Notes: generated by a model from the letters alone, not told the origin. Numbered from the stretch's first letter, positions 12,885 through 24,533 are shown. The stretch is DNA of 64,000 bases from Corynespora cassiicola (GCA_022059125.1 JAEUWY010000011.1:62001-126000), one strand, 5' to 3'. Numbers and translations: made by a program.

Positions 12885-13533
12885 TTTTGTCCCTTTACCT
12901 GTTAATCGGCCTCCGTAGCGGACCTCAAGCTTCGCGAAACCATCTGGTGGGGGCAGGCGTCAAGGCCACGTTCAAAGTTGAACGTACTACCGGTTGGTCA
13001 AGGCCAGATACGCTGGTTGATCACAACTTACATTTAAGAACGAGTCACACCATAATTCCAACCACGACACTGTTCTTGGCAATCATTCTTGAATCCCTTT
13101 ACTTGCATTGCCAACCACACTTTAAAGACAAAAACAGTCGCAAGGCCCGGGCAGGAAAGCGTCGGCCGTCATCCCTGTCGCTGGTGGCAATAGGAAGTAC
13201 CTGGAGTGTCAGTCCTCTGCTTATAAATCGAGCGTCAGTGCAACGAAGCGGCTAGTTAGCCTAATACAGTAGTTCCTACTGGCCTGTTCAAGAGCTTCAC
13301 AGCATGTCGAAACGATTGGGCCTGAGACATCCCGAGAGGATACTTCCAGAGGCACTGTCTCAGCTATGGTAATGCAGATGGAGGCCGCGTTGGAGGCGCA
13401 GCTCGCTAAGCCTCAAGCTACCCCGCAACGTCGCAACTTGTCTTACCACTTCGCATCAAGGGACGACCGACTCTCTTGCACACGATACTCAAGTAGTTGG
13501 ATACCATTATAGATACCCCAAACTCGTCAGATC
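12885..13533 (+). promoter_or_regulatory. Upstream region of the NACHT-ankyrin gene; sharp composition switch
   Basis: At about 12,880 the sequence changes within tens of bases from extreme AT richness to balanced composition. No convincing gene is seen before the ATG at 13,534. A short plus-strand ORF at 12,887-13,255 has no recognisable features. A TATA-like ttataaatc occurs near 13,221. I take this stretch as the 5' flank of the receptor gene. Confidence 0.35.
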
Positions 13534-16500
13534 ATGCGGAAACGAGATCGCGTACGCGCCTTCTTCTCACCAGACACTGCCAGTCCAGTCCCGTCTCGCC
13601 GAGCCTCTCCACTGCTCGCACAACCAGCACCAATCTCGCCCTCCTCGTCTGCGCCATCTCTCCTTGTATCGAACATAAATACAGCGGCTATAAAATCGAG
13701 AACACCGGCGTTTGAGAAAGCACTCGCGATCCACCTTGACAAGATACCAGAGGTTGAAAGAGCAGCGTTCGCGCATGCATCAGGAACAATCGACGAGCAG
13801 AACCTGCTATCTGGTGTTCGGGCATACGATGAGTTACACAAGAACGACTCATCCTTCAGAGCTCATGCTGAGCGTCTTTCAAAGTTTCTGGGGTTGCTCA
13901 GTAGATTCATGGGAGGCGTAGCTATGGGCATTCAGGCAACCCCAGAAGTGGCATCTCTTGTAGTTGGCGCAGTGCGTATCGTGATTGATCTCGCTCTGAA
14001 TTTTACGATCTTCTTTAGTAAATTGGCCGATATGATTTGTGCGTTTGAAGACTATCTGGGACCGCTAGAAGCTTACACACATGTTGCGGATGTGGACCTT
14101 GTGGAAAAGACGGTGGTGAAGATTTATGGCAATATCCTTGACTTCTGCTGGAAAGCACGTCGAGTGTTTCTCGATGTCAACGGCAATAGGCGTAGGTGGA
14201 CATCTGTTCGAGCTTTCATGCGCCAGCATTGGGAAACGTTTGAGTCAGAGTTTGATTCTATCCAAGAAGATATGCGTCACCACTTCGATGTTCTCCTGCA
14301 CTCTGTCCAGGCTCTGCATTATGACGCGTCGCGAGAAGCTGAAAAAATGCGGCGTTACGATGAAGAAAGTGGGTCGATTCGTTCTTTGGATCTTGTGTGT
14401 ATCCGACTCTAATACACTCTAGGAAAGGAGAAGTCTGCGTTCCTCTCATGGGTCTCATGTATCGATTTTGAAAAAACCCACCAGGACACCTACGCGAAGA
14501 AACACGAGCAAACGTGCCGGTGGTTGATCGGAGAGCCGGAGTATCAGGAGTGGTACAATAGCCCTGTCTCATCTCTCTTATGGTGTTATGGAAAACGTAA
14601 GCGACTACACATTCCTTAGCAGGATTTTACTAACTAATTACAGCTGGCATTGGCAAATCTGTCCTTGCGTAAGTGATTGGGTAGTACATTTCACTCCAGC
14701 TGTCATGCTCATCCATCAACCAGATCTAGCGTCTTGGAACACATCACGACCGAGAACGAACTTCGAGAGGATACTGCTATCTGCTTTGCATACTACAACT
14801 ATCGAGATTCGCAGTTGAGTGAAATCTCTCAGATTATAGCTGCTCTTATTAAGCAGTTATGCCGAAGGAGGAACCAGATACCTTCCGACCTGCTCCAAGT
14901 CAAGCAGAAAGCTTTACCCGCATCTTTGGTGGGTACACAGGAGATTTTCGTCTCACTTGTCGAAGGCCTGTCCCAGGTATATGTTGTATTTGATGCTTTG
15001 GACGAATGTCCGGAGCAGGAGCGACAGGATATTCTTGGCTTTATCACCAGCTTAGTGACTGTGCAAATTCCAGGTCGCATCAAAGTTTTCGTCACAAGTC
15101 GAAAGGAAATGGACATTGTTGCAGCTTTCCAGGAAAAGCAGATCCCCACAATTCAGATATCGGCTGAGAATGTTGCGACCGACATCGAAAATTTTACGAG
15201 AAGTCAAGTTGAGAAGCTCCGGAAAGGGGAGCATGGAAAAATGCTTTACATCACCAACGACGATCTCAAAGAGAGGATTATCCAAACTCTTTCCACGAAG
15301 GCAGATGGAATGTGCGCACTGACCCACCTTCTTTCTGAGAGATAGTCATAAGCTCATTGTTAGACAGGTTCCTCTGGGTAAATCTACAACTCGACAGTCT
15401 TTGTCGATTTAGCAAAGCCAAGAAAACCGAATTAGTCGAAGATGCCTTGAAAGCGCTGCCCCAAGGCTTGCCGAGCACTTATATCCGAATACTGGAGCGT
15501 ATCGAAAGTCAAATTCCGTATATGAAGGACCTCGCGCAAAGAAGTCTTGCGTGGACGCTCTATGCACAAAGGCCGCTCAGTACAGAAGAGTTGCAAATTG
15601 TGCTTGCAGTCAAGTCAGATCGCGAGAATCTGAACGATCTCAGATTGGATTCTCCACAGGTGATCTTGGATGCTTGTGGCAACTTGCTGGAAGAGAACCA
15701 GGGTACTATCCGCCCAATACACTACACTGTCCAGGAGTTCTTGAGTCAGGCTACTCAAGGAATATCACGAAGCCTGATTAAACAGCAACTCTCAGATTCT
15801 AGTCTTGTTCATGCACAGCTAGGCTTGGTTTGTCTCAGCTATATTCAGCTTGCAGCCTTCTGCAATCCAGTTCGAGATAAGCTCGCTCTTCACGGTCGTC
15901 TAATTGACAACAAGTTTGCCGTATACGCCTATAAATACTTTGATTATCATATTATGCAATGTACTAACATTTGCCAGGATATTATGGTGCGACTAGCGGA
16001 AATTTTTGAACAAGGGTCTCGATACCTTGCGGCAATCATGCAAATCAAAGTGTTAGGAGATGAGGAAGTTTTAGATTCCATATGGCAACGTTTCAACCCC
16101 ATGTCTATACCTGTGTCTGCGAGCACAGTTGTATACGGAACTCGTCTGTACGACGTGCCTGTTATCAGAGAGCAGTGGGCGGGTGGCATAGTACCTGAAC
16201 ATGCATTGCACTTTGCATGTTCGGCAGGCCTTCTCGGTGCTGTTACCAGATTGCTTGAAGATGGTTATGATGCATCTGAGGAGGACGAAAATGGCACTAC
16301 AGCATTGTACCATGCATGCTTGGAAAAGAGTTCAGAGATCGTTAGGCAGCTACTGAAGCACAATGTCAACATCGAAGCCCAAGGCGGGCACTACGGCAAC
16401 GCACTCCAGGCAGCTTCAGCTGAAGGCCACGAGGCAATTGCGACGCTGCTGCTCGACAAAGGAGCCAACGTCAATGCTGAGGGTGGACGCTACGGCAACG

Positions 16501-16892
16501 CACTCCAGGCAGCTTCAGCGAGAGGCCACGAGGCAATTGCGACGCTGCTGCTCGACAAAGGCGCCAATGCTAATGCTGAGGGTGGAAAGTACGGCAACGC
16601 ACTCCAGGCAGCTTCAGGTGAAGGCCACAAGACAATTGCAACGCTGCTGCTCGACAAAGGCGCCAACGTCAATGCTGAGGGTGGAGAGTACGGCAACGCA
16701 CTCCAGGCAGCTTCAGCGAGAGGCCACGAGGCAATTGCGACGCTGCTGCTCGATAAAGGCGCCAACGTCAATGCTGAGGGTGGACGCTACGGCAATGCAC
16801 TCCAGGCAGCTTCAGCGAGGGGCCACGAGGCAATTGCAACGCTACTGCTCGACAAAGGAGCAGATTTAAGAGTAACCGACAACAATGGCTGA
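13534..16892 (+). CDS. NACHT-ankyrin STAND receptor (NLR-like), C-terminally truncated by nonsense mutation
   Basis: Proposed exons are 13534-14368, 14423-14596, 14644-14668, 14724-15311 and 15368-16892 (1,048 residues). Residues about 50-280 are the fungal NACHT-associated N-terminal region (DUF7708 type; segments LSKFLGLLSRFMGGVA, FEDYLGPLEAY). The Walker A box GKPGIGKS (335-342) is completed only by splicing a 25-nt exon. Walker B is VVFDALDE (to residue 439). The C-terminal half has ankyrin repeats, including five nearly identical 33-residue units (16,384-16,878). Such proteins are cytosolic signal-transducing NTPases, often in heterokaryon incompatibility or cell death; that role is inferred. 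The TGA at 16,890-16,892 falls where the ankyrin consensus has Trp (GWTPL), so the stop looks secondary. The gene sits alone between two RIP-mutated transposon blocks. Confidence 0.85.
16384..16878 (+). repeat. Five near-identical 99-bp ankyrin-coding repeats
   Basis: Each unit encodes GG-x-YGNALQAAS-xx-GH-xx-IATLLLDKGA-x-x-N/D. The units are almost identical in DNA and differ mainly at a few codons: the residue after GG is H, R, K, E, R, and the two residues before GH are AE, AR, GE, AR, AR with the S/A context varying. High internal identity with change confined to few sites is typical of fungal NLR repeat domains that reshuffle by unequal exchange. Confidence 0.85.
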
Positions 16893-17099
16893 ACACCGCT
16901 TAATGCAGCATCAAACAATGGCCACCTTGAGATGGTTAAGCTGCTGATTGAGAAGGGCGCAGATCTAACGGTAGCCAACAATAATAGCTAGACGCCGTTA
17001 GACTTAGCGGTATATAACAATTATTTAGAAATAATTAAACTTTGTTCTAAAAATTCTGTTAATATTAACAGCTTTAATATGTATATAAATTTTTTTTAA
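16893..17099 (+). pseudogene. Cut-off ankyrin tail of the NACHT-ankyrin gene
   Basis: The same frame continues past the TGA with good ankyrin sequence: TPLNAASNNGHLEMVKLLIEK. A TAG follows at 16,989-16,991, again where GWTPL is expected. Next come TPLDLAVYNNYLEIIKL and a stop near 17,099. TGG to TGA, TGG to TAG and GGC to AGC are all G-to-A changes, and composition becomes AT-rich along this stretch. I infer that RIP acting on the neighbouring repeat spread into the gene end. Confidence 0.7.
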
Positions 17100-17807
17100 T
17101 CTGTTTACTTTTCTAAAAGACTATAAAATTTTTTTTTAGCTTTACTAAACTATAACTAAATAATAAATATAGATAATAAGTATAAATAGTAATAATACTA
17201 GTTAGATATTTAATAAAATAGTAGCGAAAAGTAATAAAAAATATATAAATAATTTTTATTTTATAAGTATATAAATTATAAAATTATTTCTCTGTTTTTT
17301 TCTACTGTTTCTATTTTATTATTAATAAGCAGCAAGTATATTATTTTATTTCTGTTTTATTTTAGTTAGTATATACTACTTATCGCGTAATTTTATATAT
17401 TTTATAATATTATTTTATTACGTAATATAATATTAATATATAATTTATATTTTTACTTTAAATAATAATAGATATTTATTTTAATAATTTTTTCTGCTTT
17501 TAATTTATAATAACTATAACTATAACTATATAACTTTTAAACGTATTTTTAGTTTTTAATTTTTTATATTTACGTTATATAATTTATATAATTACTACTA
17601 TCTGTATACGTACGTTTCTGTTTTTATTTTATTTTTTAATACTATTACTTTTTACTATTTTAATTATTTTATATATATTTTTTACTATTATAGTTATATA
17701 AATATTATAGTAAAGTTACGTATAGTATAGTTATATATAATATAGCTTATAGTTATAGTAAAAGCTTAAAAAAAAGTAAATTAAATAATTAAGTATATGT
17801 AAAAAAA
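17100..17807. other. AT-rich RIP-type sequence, no identifiable feature
   Basis: Extremely AT-rich with no open frame of use and no recognisable repeat motif. It is probably a transposon relic beyond recognition. Confidence 0.5.
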
Positions 17808-19778
17808 TACAGAAAGGTGATATATAAAAAAAAGTAATTAAAAAAATAGCACTTTTTAAACTTCTATAACCTTTTACCTAAACTAGCTATTTTAAAAAAA
17901 AAAAGTTATATAAAGATTTTTCTAGTTTTTTATTATAACTAAAAAAAAATTTATTTATATAATAATAATAAGTTTAAAAATTAAAAAAAAAGTAGACTAA
18001 AAAAAAGTAAAATTAAAAGCTAATTTATTTTTTATTAATAAAATTTTTTAAACTTTTTATTTTACGCTAACTATATTTAGTTTAGCTTATATTATATAAG
18101 TAAAAAACTAGAGCTAAGAAATTATTTTAATATTAAAAAAAAAAGTTTTAAAAATAAAGTTTTACTTATATAAGCACTAATTATATAATAATAAACTAGT
18201 TATATTAGTATAAAAATAAATATTTCAGAAATTTAAATTTAAATTTCTATATTCTCTAAATATAGATAAAATAGAACTTTAATTCTTAATATATAAAGAA
18301 AAAGTTAATTTTTTATATAAAGCTAATATATCTATTATAAGTATTTATAATACTATATAACGTATTAAAAAAAAATTCTTTAATAGTATAATAAGAGATA
18401 GAAATTAGAATAAAATAAAGCTATTAAAAAGAGATAAAAAAAATTATAAATAGAGATTTAATTAAAAGCTCTAAAAAAACAAATAAAAGAATATTATTAG
18501 AAAATAATATAAAAATATCTAAAAGAAGTTTATAAAATTATTTAAAAGAAAAAAACTATAGTATAAATATTAGTACTAAAAAGCCGTATTTAAATAAAAA
18601 AAAGCTGAAATAAAATTAAAATACGTAAAAAATAATTAAAAAATTTTAAAAAAATTAATTTATATAAAATTATATTTTCTAATAAGTTAGTAATAGAAAA
18701 AAGCCTAGATTTTAAACAGAAATATATAAAAGAAAAGAAAAATAAAAGAGTAGAAGCTGAATAAGCTTTTATAAAATTAAATTATAGATAAAAAAAAAAT
18801 TTAAAAAATTAATACTAATTAAATTATAGCTTAAGATATTGTTATATTAGTATAGAGAGCTATTTAGATAAAAGAAAGATTAAAATTAGTGTTTATAAAA
18901 ACATCTAATTCTAAAAATAATTTTAATAATATAGATTTTATATAAAAAGTATTAAAATTTATTATTAAAAAATAAATAAAACCCGGTTAGTTTATATACT
19001 TTTTTTTAATTTTTTTATTAAATTTAATATTTAAATAAATTTATTTTCATTAATTATTAAATTATAAAATTAATATAAATACTTATTAGTTTATAGACTA
19101 GAGATTTTAATAAAATAATTTAAAAACTTCTACAGCTAAACTAGTTTTAAAATAGTTTTAAAAAAATAAAATTAAATTATTAAATATTTAGCTTATAGTT
19201 TAAATTTAGCACCTATAAAAAATATCTAAGCTATACCTAAAAATAATTTTAAAAAATTAAATTCTAATTTATTAAGTAAAAAAAATAATAAAAAAGATAA
19301 TACTTTATTTATAAAAGATATAAATAAAAAATAGAATTTAATTCTATAAAAAATAATAGATACTTATATATTATTTTTATTTAGATGTTAGAAGGCAGTT
19401 ATTTACGCTAATAGATATTATATAAAATACTAATAATTTAATTAATTATTAATATATTTATATAGTTTAATTTTTTAAATTCTTTTTTCTATTTTTTTTT
19501 TAGATAAAAAGGCTATACTAAAAATTTATATATATATATATATATATTGTATACAAGTTTATAATAATTAAATAAAATATAAAAATCTTACGCTAGAAAA
19601 AAAAAATCAGCTTTTAATTTTACTTTTTTTTAGTATACTTTTCTTCTAATTTTTAAACTTATTATTATTATATAAATAATTTTTTTTATTTTTTAAATAA
19701 CTAGTTTAGTTAAAAAGTTATAGAAGTTTAAAAAGTGCTATTTTTTTAATTACTCTTTTTTAATATCACCTCTTTGTA
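17808..19778 (+). mobile_element. Tc1/mariner-type DNA transposon relic
   Basis: The element has inverted terminal repeats. The left begins tacagaaaggtgatat (17,808) and continues to ...cactttttaaacttctataac. The right is its complement, ending ...atatcacctctttgta (19,778), about 60 nt with few mismatches. It starts and ends with TA, fitting TA target duplication, and is about 1.97 kb, usual for fungal Tc1/mariner elements. Translated through stops, the plus strand gives transposase-like pieces near 18,480-18,650 (RILLENNIKISKRSL, then NYLKEKNYSINISTKKPYL). The catalytic DDE/D residues cannot be placed. It is heavily RIP-mutated and inactive. Confidence 0.6.
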
Positions 19779-19854
19779 TAAATAGTATTTACTAAAACAG
19801 TTAGAAAATATATTACTTATTTATATATATAGCTTACTTATAGTTATAATAAGT

Positions 19855-20225
19855 ATATTATAAGAATACAGGGCGACTTATTTCTAATACAGCTTAAGTA
19901 CTACTTAATATAAAAATTTATAGAACGAAAAAATAATTATAAATTAAAATCTATAAATTTTATATAAAAAAATATTTCTAAACTACAGAACTATTTAGAA
20001 AAATTATATTTTTTTATATTTTTTTTAAAACTTTCTATTTTTAATTCAGCCTAGTACTAATTTAGTTAGAAATAAAAAATTTAAATAGCTAAATATTTAA
20101 ATTTAAGTTAAAGTTAAAGTTTAGTTGGAAATTAAAATTATATACGTAATATTAGAAAGTAAATTTAAACTTTATACAGATAAAGTTTATTATATATATT
20201 AGTTTTTAATAAAAAATTAACGTTT
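19855..20225 (-). repeat. Inverted solo LTR (or fragment) of the gypsy element
   Basis: The reverse complement aligns with the LTR at 5,691-6,092. Shared landmarks are agggcgacttatttctaata (LTR end), ctagtactaatttagtta, aagttaaagttaaag and aaactttatacagataaagt. No gag or pol lies beside it, so it is a solo LTR or a fragment. It separates the two mariner-like relics. Confidence 0.65.
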
Positions 20226-20264
20226 CTTTTTAGTCTAAAAATTAAAATTCTATTTTATTTTTAT

Positions 20265-20709
20265 TAGAAAAAAATAAAAATTTAGAATTTAATTTTTAAA
20301 ATATTTATTTATATACTAATTTAACCAGTTTATTATTATATAATATTTACTTATATAATTAGAACTTTTTTTTAAACTATATTTTTTTAATATTAAATTA
20401 ATTCTTTAGCTTTAGTTTTTTACTTACGTAATATAAACTAAACTAATTTTAATTAGCAAAAAATAAAAAGTAAAAAAAATTTAAATAAAAAATAAATTAG
20501 TTTTTAAATTTATATTTTTTTTTATACTTTTATTTTAAATTATTAAATTATAATTATTATATAAGCTATATATTATTTTTAATACTAAAAAACTTCTAAA
20601 TTTTTTTAAAAATAAATTTTTTTATTTTAATAGCTAGTCTAGTTATAAAGTTATAGTAGTTGAAAAAGTATAACTTTTTTAGATTTTTTTTTTGTGTCAC
20701 CTCTCTGTA
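20265..20709 (-). mobile_element. Partial inverted Tc1/mariner copy
   Basis: The reverse complement of this stretch aligns with the first 450 nt or so of the element at 17,808. It begins at the terminal repeat tacagagaggtgacac (20,709 downward) and includes the ttatattacgtaagtaaaaa region. Only the 5' end of the element is present; the rest is lost or was displaced by the LTR. The terminal repeat is less mutated than that of the first copy. Confidence 0.55.
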
Positions 20710-20710
20710 G

Positions 20711-20768
20711 ATATTCTTTTAAAACCTGCTATTTTTTTATTCAACTTTTTTAATGTTACCTCTCTGTA
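20711..20768 (-). repeat. Orphan mariner-like terminal inverted repeat at the island border
   Basis: A second terminal repeat, tacagagaggtaacat read on the minus strand, ends at 20,768 immediately outside the first one. It differs beyond the first 15 nt or so (continuing ...aaaagttgaataaaaaaat). Its partner end was not found. The AT-rich block stops here, 36 bp from the LPMO stop codon. Confidence 0.4.
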
Positions 20769-20803
20769 CTTCGTTCTTGGCCCTTCTTTACAGACCCAGC
20801 CTC

Positions 20804-21617
20804 CTAACACTTGAACACTGCCGGCCCCGGTGCCTTGTAACTTCTCTGTCCATTGTACAGATTGTACAAAATTCCCGGGTCACTCGCGCTATACGCTCCA
20901 GGAAGAGACACAGAGCTGGGCGTCTTGCTCGCACTCCCACCCTGAATGTTGATTTGCGCGCACTCCATGTAAAATTGGGCACCCTTGCTGCTACTCGCGC
21001 CGTGCAGCGCAATCAGCTCGCCGCGCAAGAGGTACTGTCCCGGTGCGATACACTGCGGGATGGTGATGGTTTGCACGCCCTTGTTTGCGATCAGGCGGTC
21101 CACGCCCCATTTCGAGCCGTCGAAGCCGTCTTCGTGGATTTTGAACCAGCCACCTAAGGTAGCAAGTTAGCTATATGATCCCATGGAGTGGGAGATATGA
21201 AGAAGGAGGACGTACTTCCAACTCCAGAGTCGGTCTTTGCGTCAGATACCTTCTTCAGGTATGCCATGACTGGGCCCTTGTGCGAGGCGTCGATGACATC
21301 GTTCGGGCCCGAGGTGAGTGTGTGGCGCCATGTCAGGGTGGCTGTGGAGCCGGCTTGGACGTTGATGACGATGTTGGTCTTTTGCGTAGGGTTCGGCCCG
21401 CCGTTGCAGACGATGTCGTTGCTAGTGACTTCGGTGATGGGCTTATGGACTGTTAACATTCGATGAGATGGGAGGGATGACCGGCAAAACGTACGCCGTC
21501 GTATGATGGGACCCGGACGCCATCTCCCACCTTTCCGCCATTGAGTGACACGAAGATGGTGTGTCCAGAGGCGGATGAGGCCGCTGCGGCGAGCGCGATG
21601 GAAGTGGAAAGCTTCAT
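20804..21617 (-). CDS. AA9 lytic polysaccharide monooxygenase (secreted, single domain)
   Basis: Exons on the minus strand are 21617-21495, 21441-21216 and 21153-20804 (232 residues). Signal peptide MKLSTSIALAAAASSASG ends just before His19, which becomes the N-terminal copper-ligand His of the mature enzyme (HTIFVSLNGG). The second histidine-brace His is in DASHKGPV (His95), and the axial Tyr is in GAQFYMECAQI (Tyr178). The family oxidatively cleaves cellulose or related glucans outside the cell. No CBM1 is attached. The first intron uses a CATAAG acceptor, which yields VPSYDGPITEVTSNDI as in the family. The stop codon lies only 36 bp from a transposon end. Confidence 0.9.
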
Positions 21618-23254
21618 GGTGGAGTTGATGTCGGTGGTTGTGGAGATCGCATACTTTCTAGGAGGTTATGCGCTCCTTTTAAACGCACTCCCGTCTCTGA
21701 ACCAAGGCCTGATATATTACACCAAGCTATATGATTCTTCTAAATGACTACCATATCCAGCATTCCTCAGCTATGCGCCCCAGAATACTGAGCTCTCGGC
21801 CTGCATCCGCCAACCACAGGAATTTCGCACATAGTGCCACGAGCCTCTTCGATACTGGGAAATCACCCATACAAAAATAACAGCGGAGGAGGCCTCCCGT
21901 GGCTGTCTGCATGTAACGATGTTAAATTAAGCAATATAAAGAGACGTCGAAGATTTTCAAGATTTTCATATCGCTTAGCTTAGAGGTGCCACACACCCAA
22001 TAGCCGGGGGCTCTGCACATTAATATGTCGCTAATATACTAAGAAATTTAGGAGGAACGCCGAAGTCTTATATGAAGGTCGGTGGGCGTCGCCTGGGAAG
22101 TAGGCCCAGGATTGCCGAGCCTGGTCGAGAAGACGTTGCGCCTGGGATGTCGGGAGATGTTCGTGGGACGATGGCTTACATACCGGATTGCAGAGATCGT
22201 GACGAAACGAAAAGGTTCTGAAAATGGCGAGATCGTTTTTTATCTATCGACATTGATGAGTATGCGCAAGGATTGATGAGGATGAGTTGCTGTGCAACGA
22301 TCGCGATCGGAAGTTTTCGTCATGGTGGCTACAAATCTCGACGGGAAGCTATACAACTCTTTAAAAAAGCATAGGGCGAATGACATGTGGAAATATGGAT
22401 ATGTTCAGGAAGTAATACATGTCCCTTGATTTATTCCTAAAAAAACTAACGTTTCTGCCATCTAAATGATTATGCGATTTGTTGTGGACATCATGAGTGC
22501 TTCCTCTTCGGAAACGCTGACATGACGTGAATGGACTATGATGGTTCCACGTCAAGCTTCGATTCGATGCTTTAAGCCCTCGAAAATTTCTCCGAGAACC
22601 TAAAATCTAGATTCAAAGGTGTCTTGTCAGTAGATCTTGCTAGAATCCTTCATTCTGTGCAACGCAACGATGGTAGGCCGGTTAGGGTATTTAAGCGAAA
22701 ACCGGCAGATTCAGCGAAATCCGCGATGACTAAACAGGTCTGGTAGCACGCTAGGAGCAAAGATCGGAGGGACCTCGTATGCACGTCGGGCACAAAACAT
22801 GGAAGCCTTACTAAGGTCTCTCTAGAAACAGATCCATCGGCCGACTGGGCCGTAAGCAAGCCCGGCTTGGATACGTTAGGTCTTACTGCTCAAGAAACAG
22901 GCGTCTCGGTTAAGTATCTCTGCAGTATGACATACGCGTCAACCTTCTTAATTGTGGCGGTCTCGTACGAAACCTCGTACGTGATTGGGTTCCTCGCTAT
23001 CGCCCCTCAAGCTTCAGGATTCCCAAGGAGGATGTGGAATGGCGTATGTCCAAATCAGCACAAAGCGTAGCACGCGGCCTAGCATGTGTCCACATATAAG
23101 GCCTCATTAATACCTAGCAGGATTCTTTGCAAATTTGTTTTTCTCTGGGACATCGATCAAACTTTCAGTTTTGAGGCTGCGGCGGCACAAATCCGAAACA
23201 TTGGAAGACCTACGAGCAACTTCCCACTTTTAGTCTTGATTGGTGTTCACGATA
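21618..23254. other. Intergenic, divergent promoters of LPMO and glycosyltransferase
   Basis: About 1.6 kb between two divergent genes. Short ORFs here (for example 22,082-22,276 and 22,650-22,859) show no family features. A TATA-like aatatatc on the minus strand sits near 21,710, about 90 bp upstream of the LPMO start. Nothing else is recognisable. Confidence 0.4.
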
Positions 23255-24533
23255 ATGGCTAAGATTGATATACAAATCCCCGAAGAGTTCAAGTCGCAAC
23301 TGCGACACGTCGATGCCAAAGACAAACGCTCCGATGCGGAGATCCTTGAGTCTCTGACGCAACATGTACCCATCACATCAGAAAAAAACATTTGGACTTA
23401 TTGGCACTCTGGAGTCTTGGATATGCCCAAATGGTGTCAGAGAAATATAATCAACTGGGTGCGACTGCACGGATCCGATTGGAGCGTACGCGTTCTCGAC
23501 ACGGTTCCTGATTCTCCCAACCACGCCCTTAAATGGATATCACCGGACCAACTCCCCGAAGCTTTCGTCAAAGGAACCATGATTGGCCCGTATGTGGGAC
23601 CACACAGCGCCGACTTCCTCCGAGGTGCAGCACTCTACCGTTACGGAGGGGCTTGGTCTGACGTTGGTGACATTATCTTTTTGAACCTGGATAAAATTTG
23701 CTGGGATAGGCTTTCAGATGATAGCAACCCATTCACAGTCAGTGTACCATGGATGTATTCACGTGTCATGGCAAACCACTTCGTCGCTGCGAGGAAGGGT
23801 GACGAATTTATCAAGATATGGTAAGTCGGGCCTGATTCTAGTCTTATCTATTTGCATCAAACATTACATATTGACACTCTCAAGGCATGAACTATTCACC
23901 CACTTTTGGAAGGGACAGACAGATTTCAAGGATATTGTTCAAAACCCACTCATGACATTCGTCCAACAGCTTGCGCCGACAATATTCGCTGATTCAGCAG
24001 TGCGGGGTTTCAACTGGGATTTTAAGATCGATCCAGTATTCCTCCTAGGTTACATTGGCCAATGCAGTGCATGGCTGAGGCTTGCATGGCTAAAAGAACC
24101 CAACGGAGGGTTTGACGGTGCCGAGTACTATTCCAAGAAGATACTTCTGTTCGATTCCCTGGAGGAAGACTGGGCCGCTGAGAAAACAATTGGCTACAGT
24201 GGTGTTGATCTGTTCAAGGTTTTCACCACGCGACGCGATGCGGATCCCGAAAGCGAGGACTACAAGAAGGCATATGCGACCACTTGGCGTATGCTGACAA
24301 AAAGCGCCATGCAGAAGATTACCCACGGAAAAGGGTTGACGCACACCCCTCACTGTGGAGCACTGTTGGATCTGACCGAGAATGAGGGGAAAGACTGCGC
24401 GCCCGGTACTTTTGGTGAGCTGATAAGGTACGGAAGTGTGTATATTGAGCAGACCAGGGATGAAATTGCGTATGTGGATCCTGTTGAGCCTGAGCCAGAG
24501 CAGATCTTGCACAAGGGGATATACGAGCCATAG
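23255..24533 (+). CDS. Capsular-polysaccharide-synthesis-like glycosyltransferase
   Basis: Exons are 23255-23820 and 23885-24533 (404 residues); the first ATG in frame is 23,255. The intron (GTAAGT...TCTCAAG) joins IKIW to HELFTHFW. The protein resembles the Caps_synth/GT32-like family. IWTYWHSGVLDMPKWCQ is the start of the nucleotide-sugar fold, and RYGGAWSDVGDI corresponds to the region holding the DxD-type metal site in related enzymes, here as D-V-G-D. No signal peptide or membrane segment is evident, so the compartment is unclear. Donor and acceptor sugars cannot be told from sequence. Confidence 0.75.

Noticed and set aside
14400..14422. Intron donor at the GTGTGTATCC site near 14,395-14,405
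   Set aside because: Gives a 33-nt or frame-breaking intron; the GTGGGT donor at 14,369 gives a 54-bp intron and DEERKEKSAFLSW.
16363..16869. 168-codon plus-strand ORF with ATHSRQLQ-type repeats, and matching minus-strand ORFs
   Set aside because: These are out-of-frame readings of the 99-bp ankyrin repeats; a repeat whose length is a multiple of three keeps all frames open together.
23240..23254. Start of the glycosyltransferase at 23,240
   Set aside because: That codon is TTG; the first ATG is 23,255.
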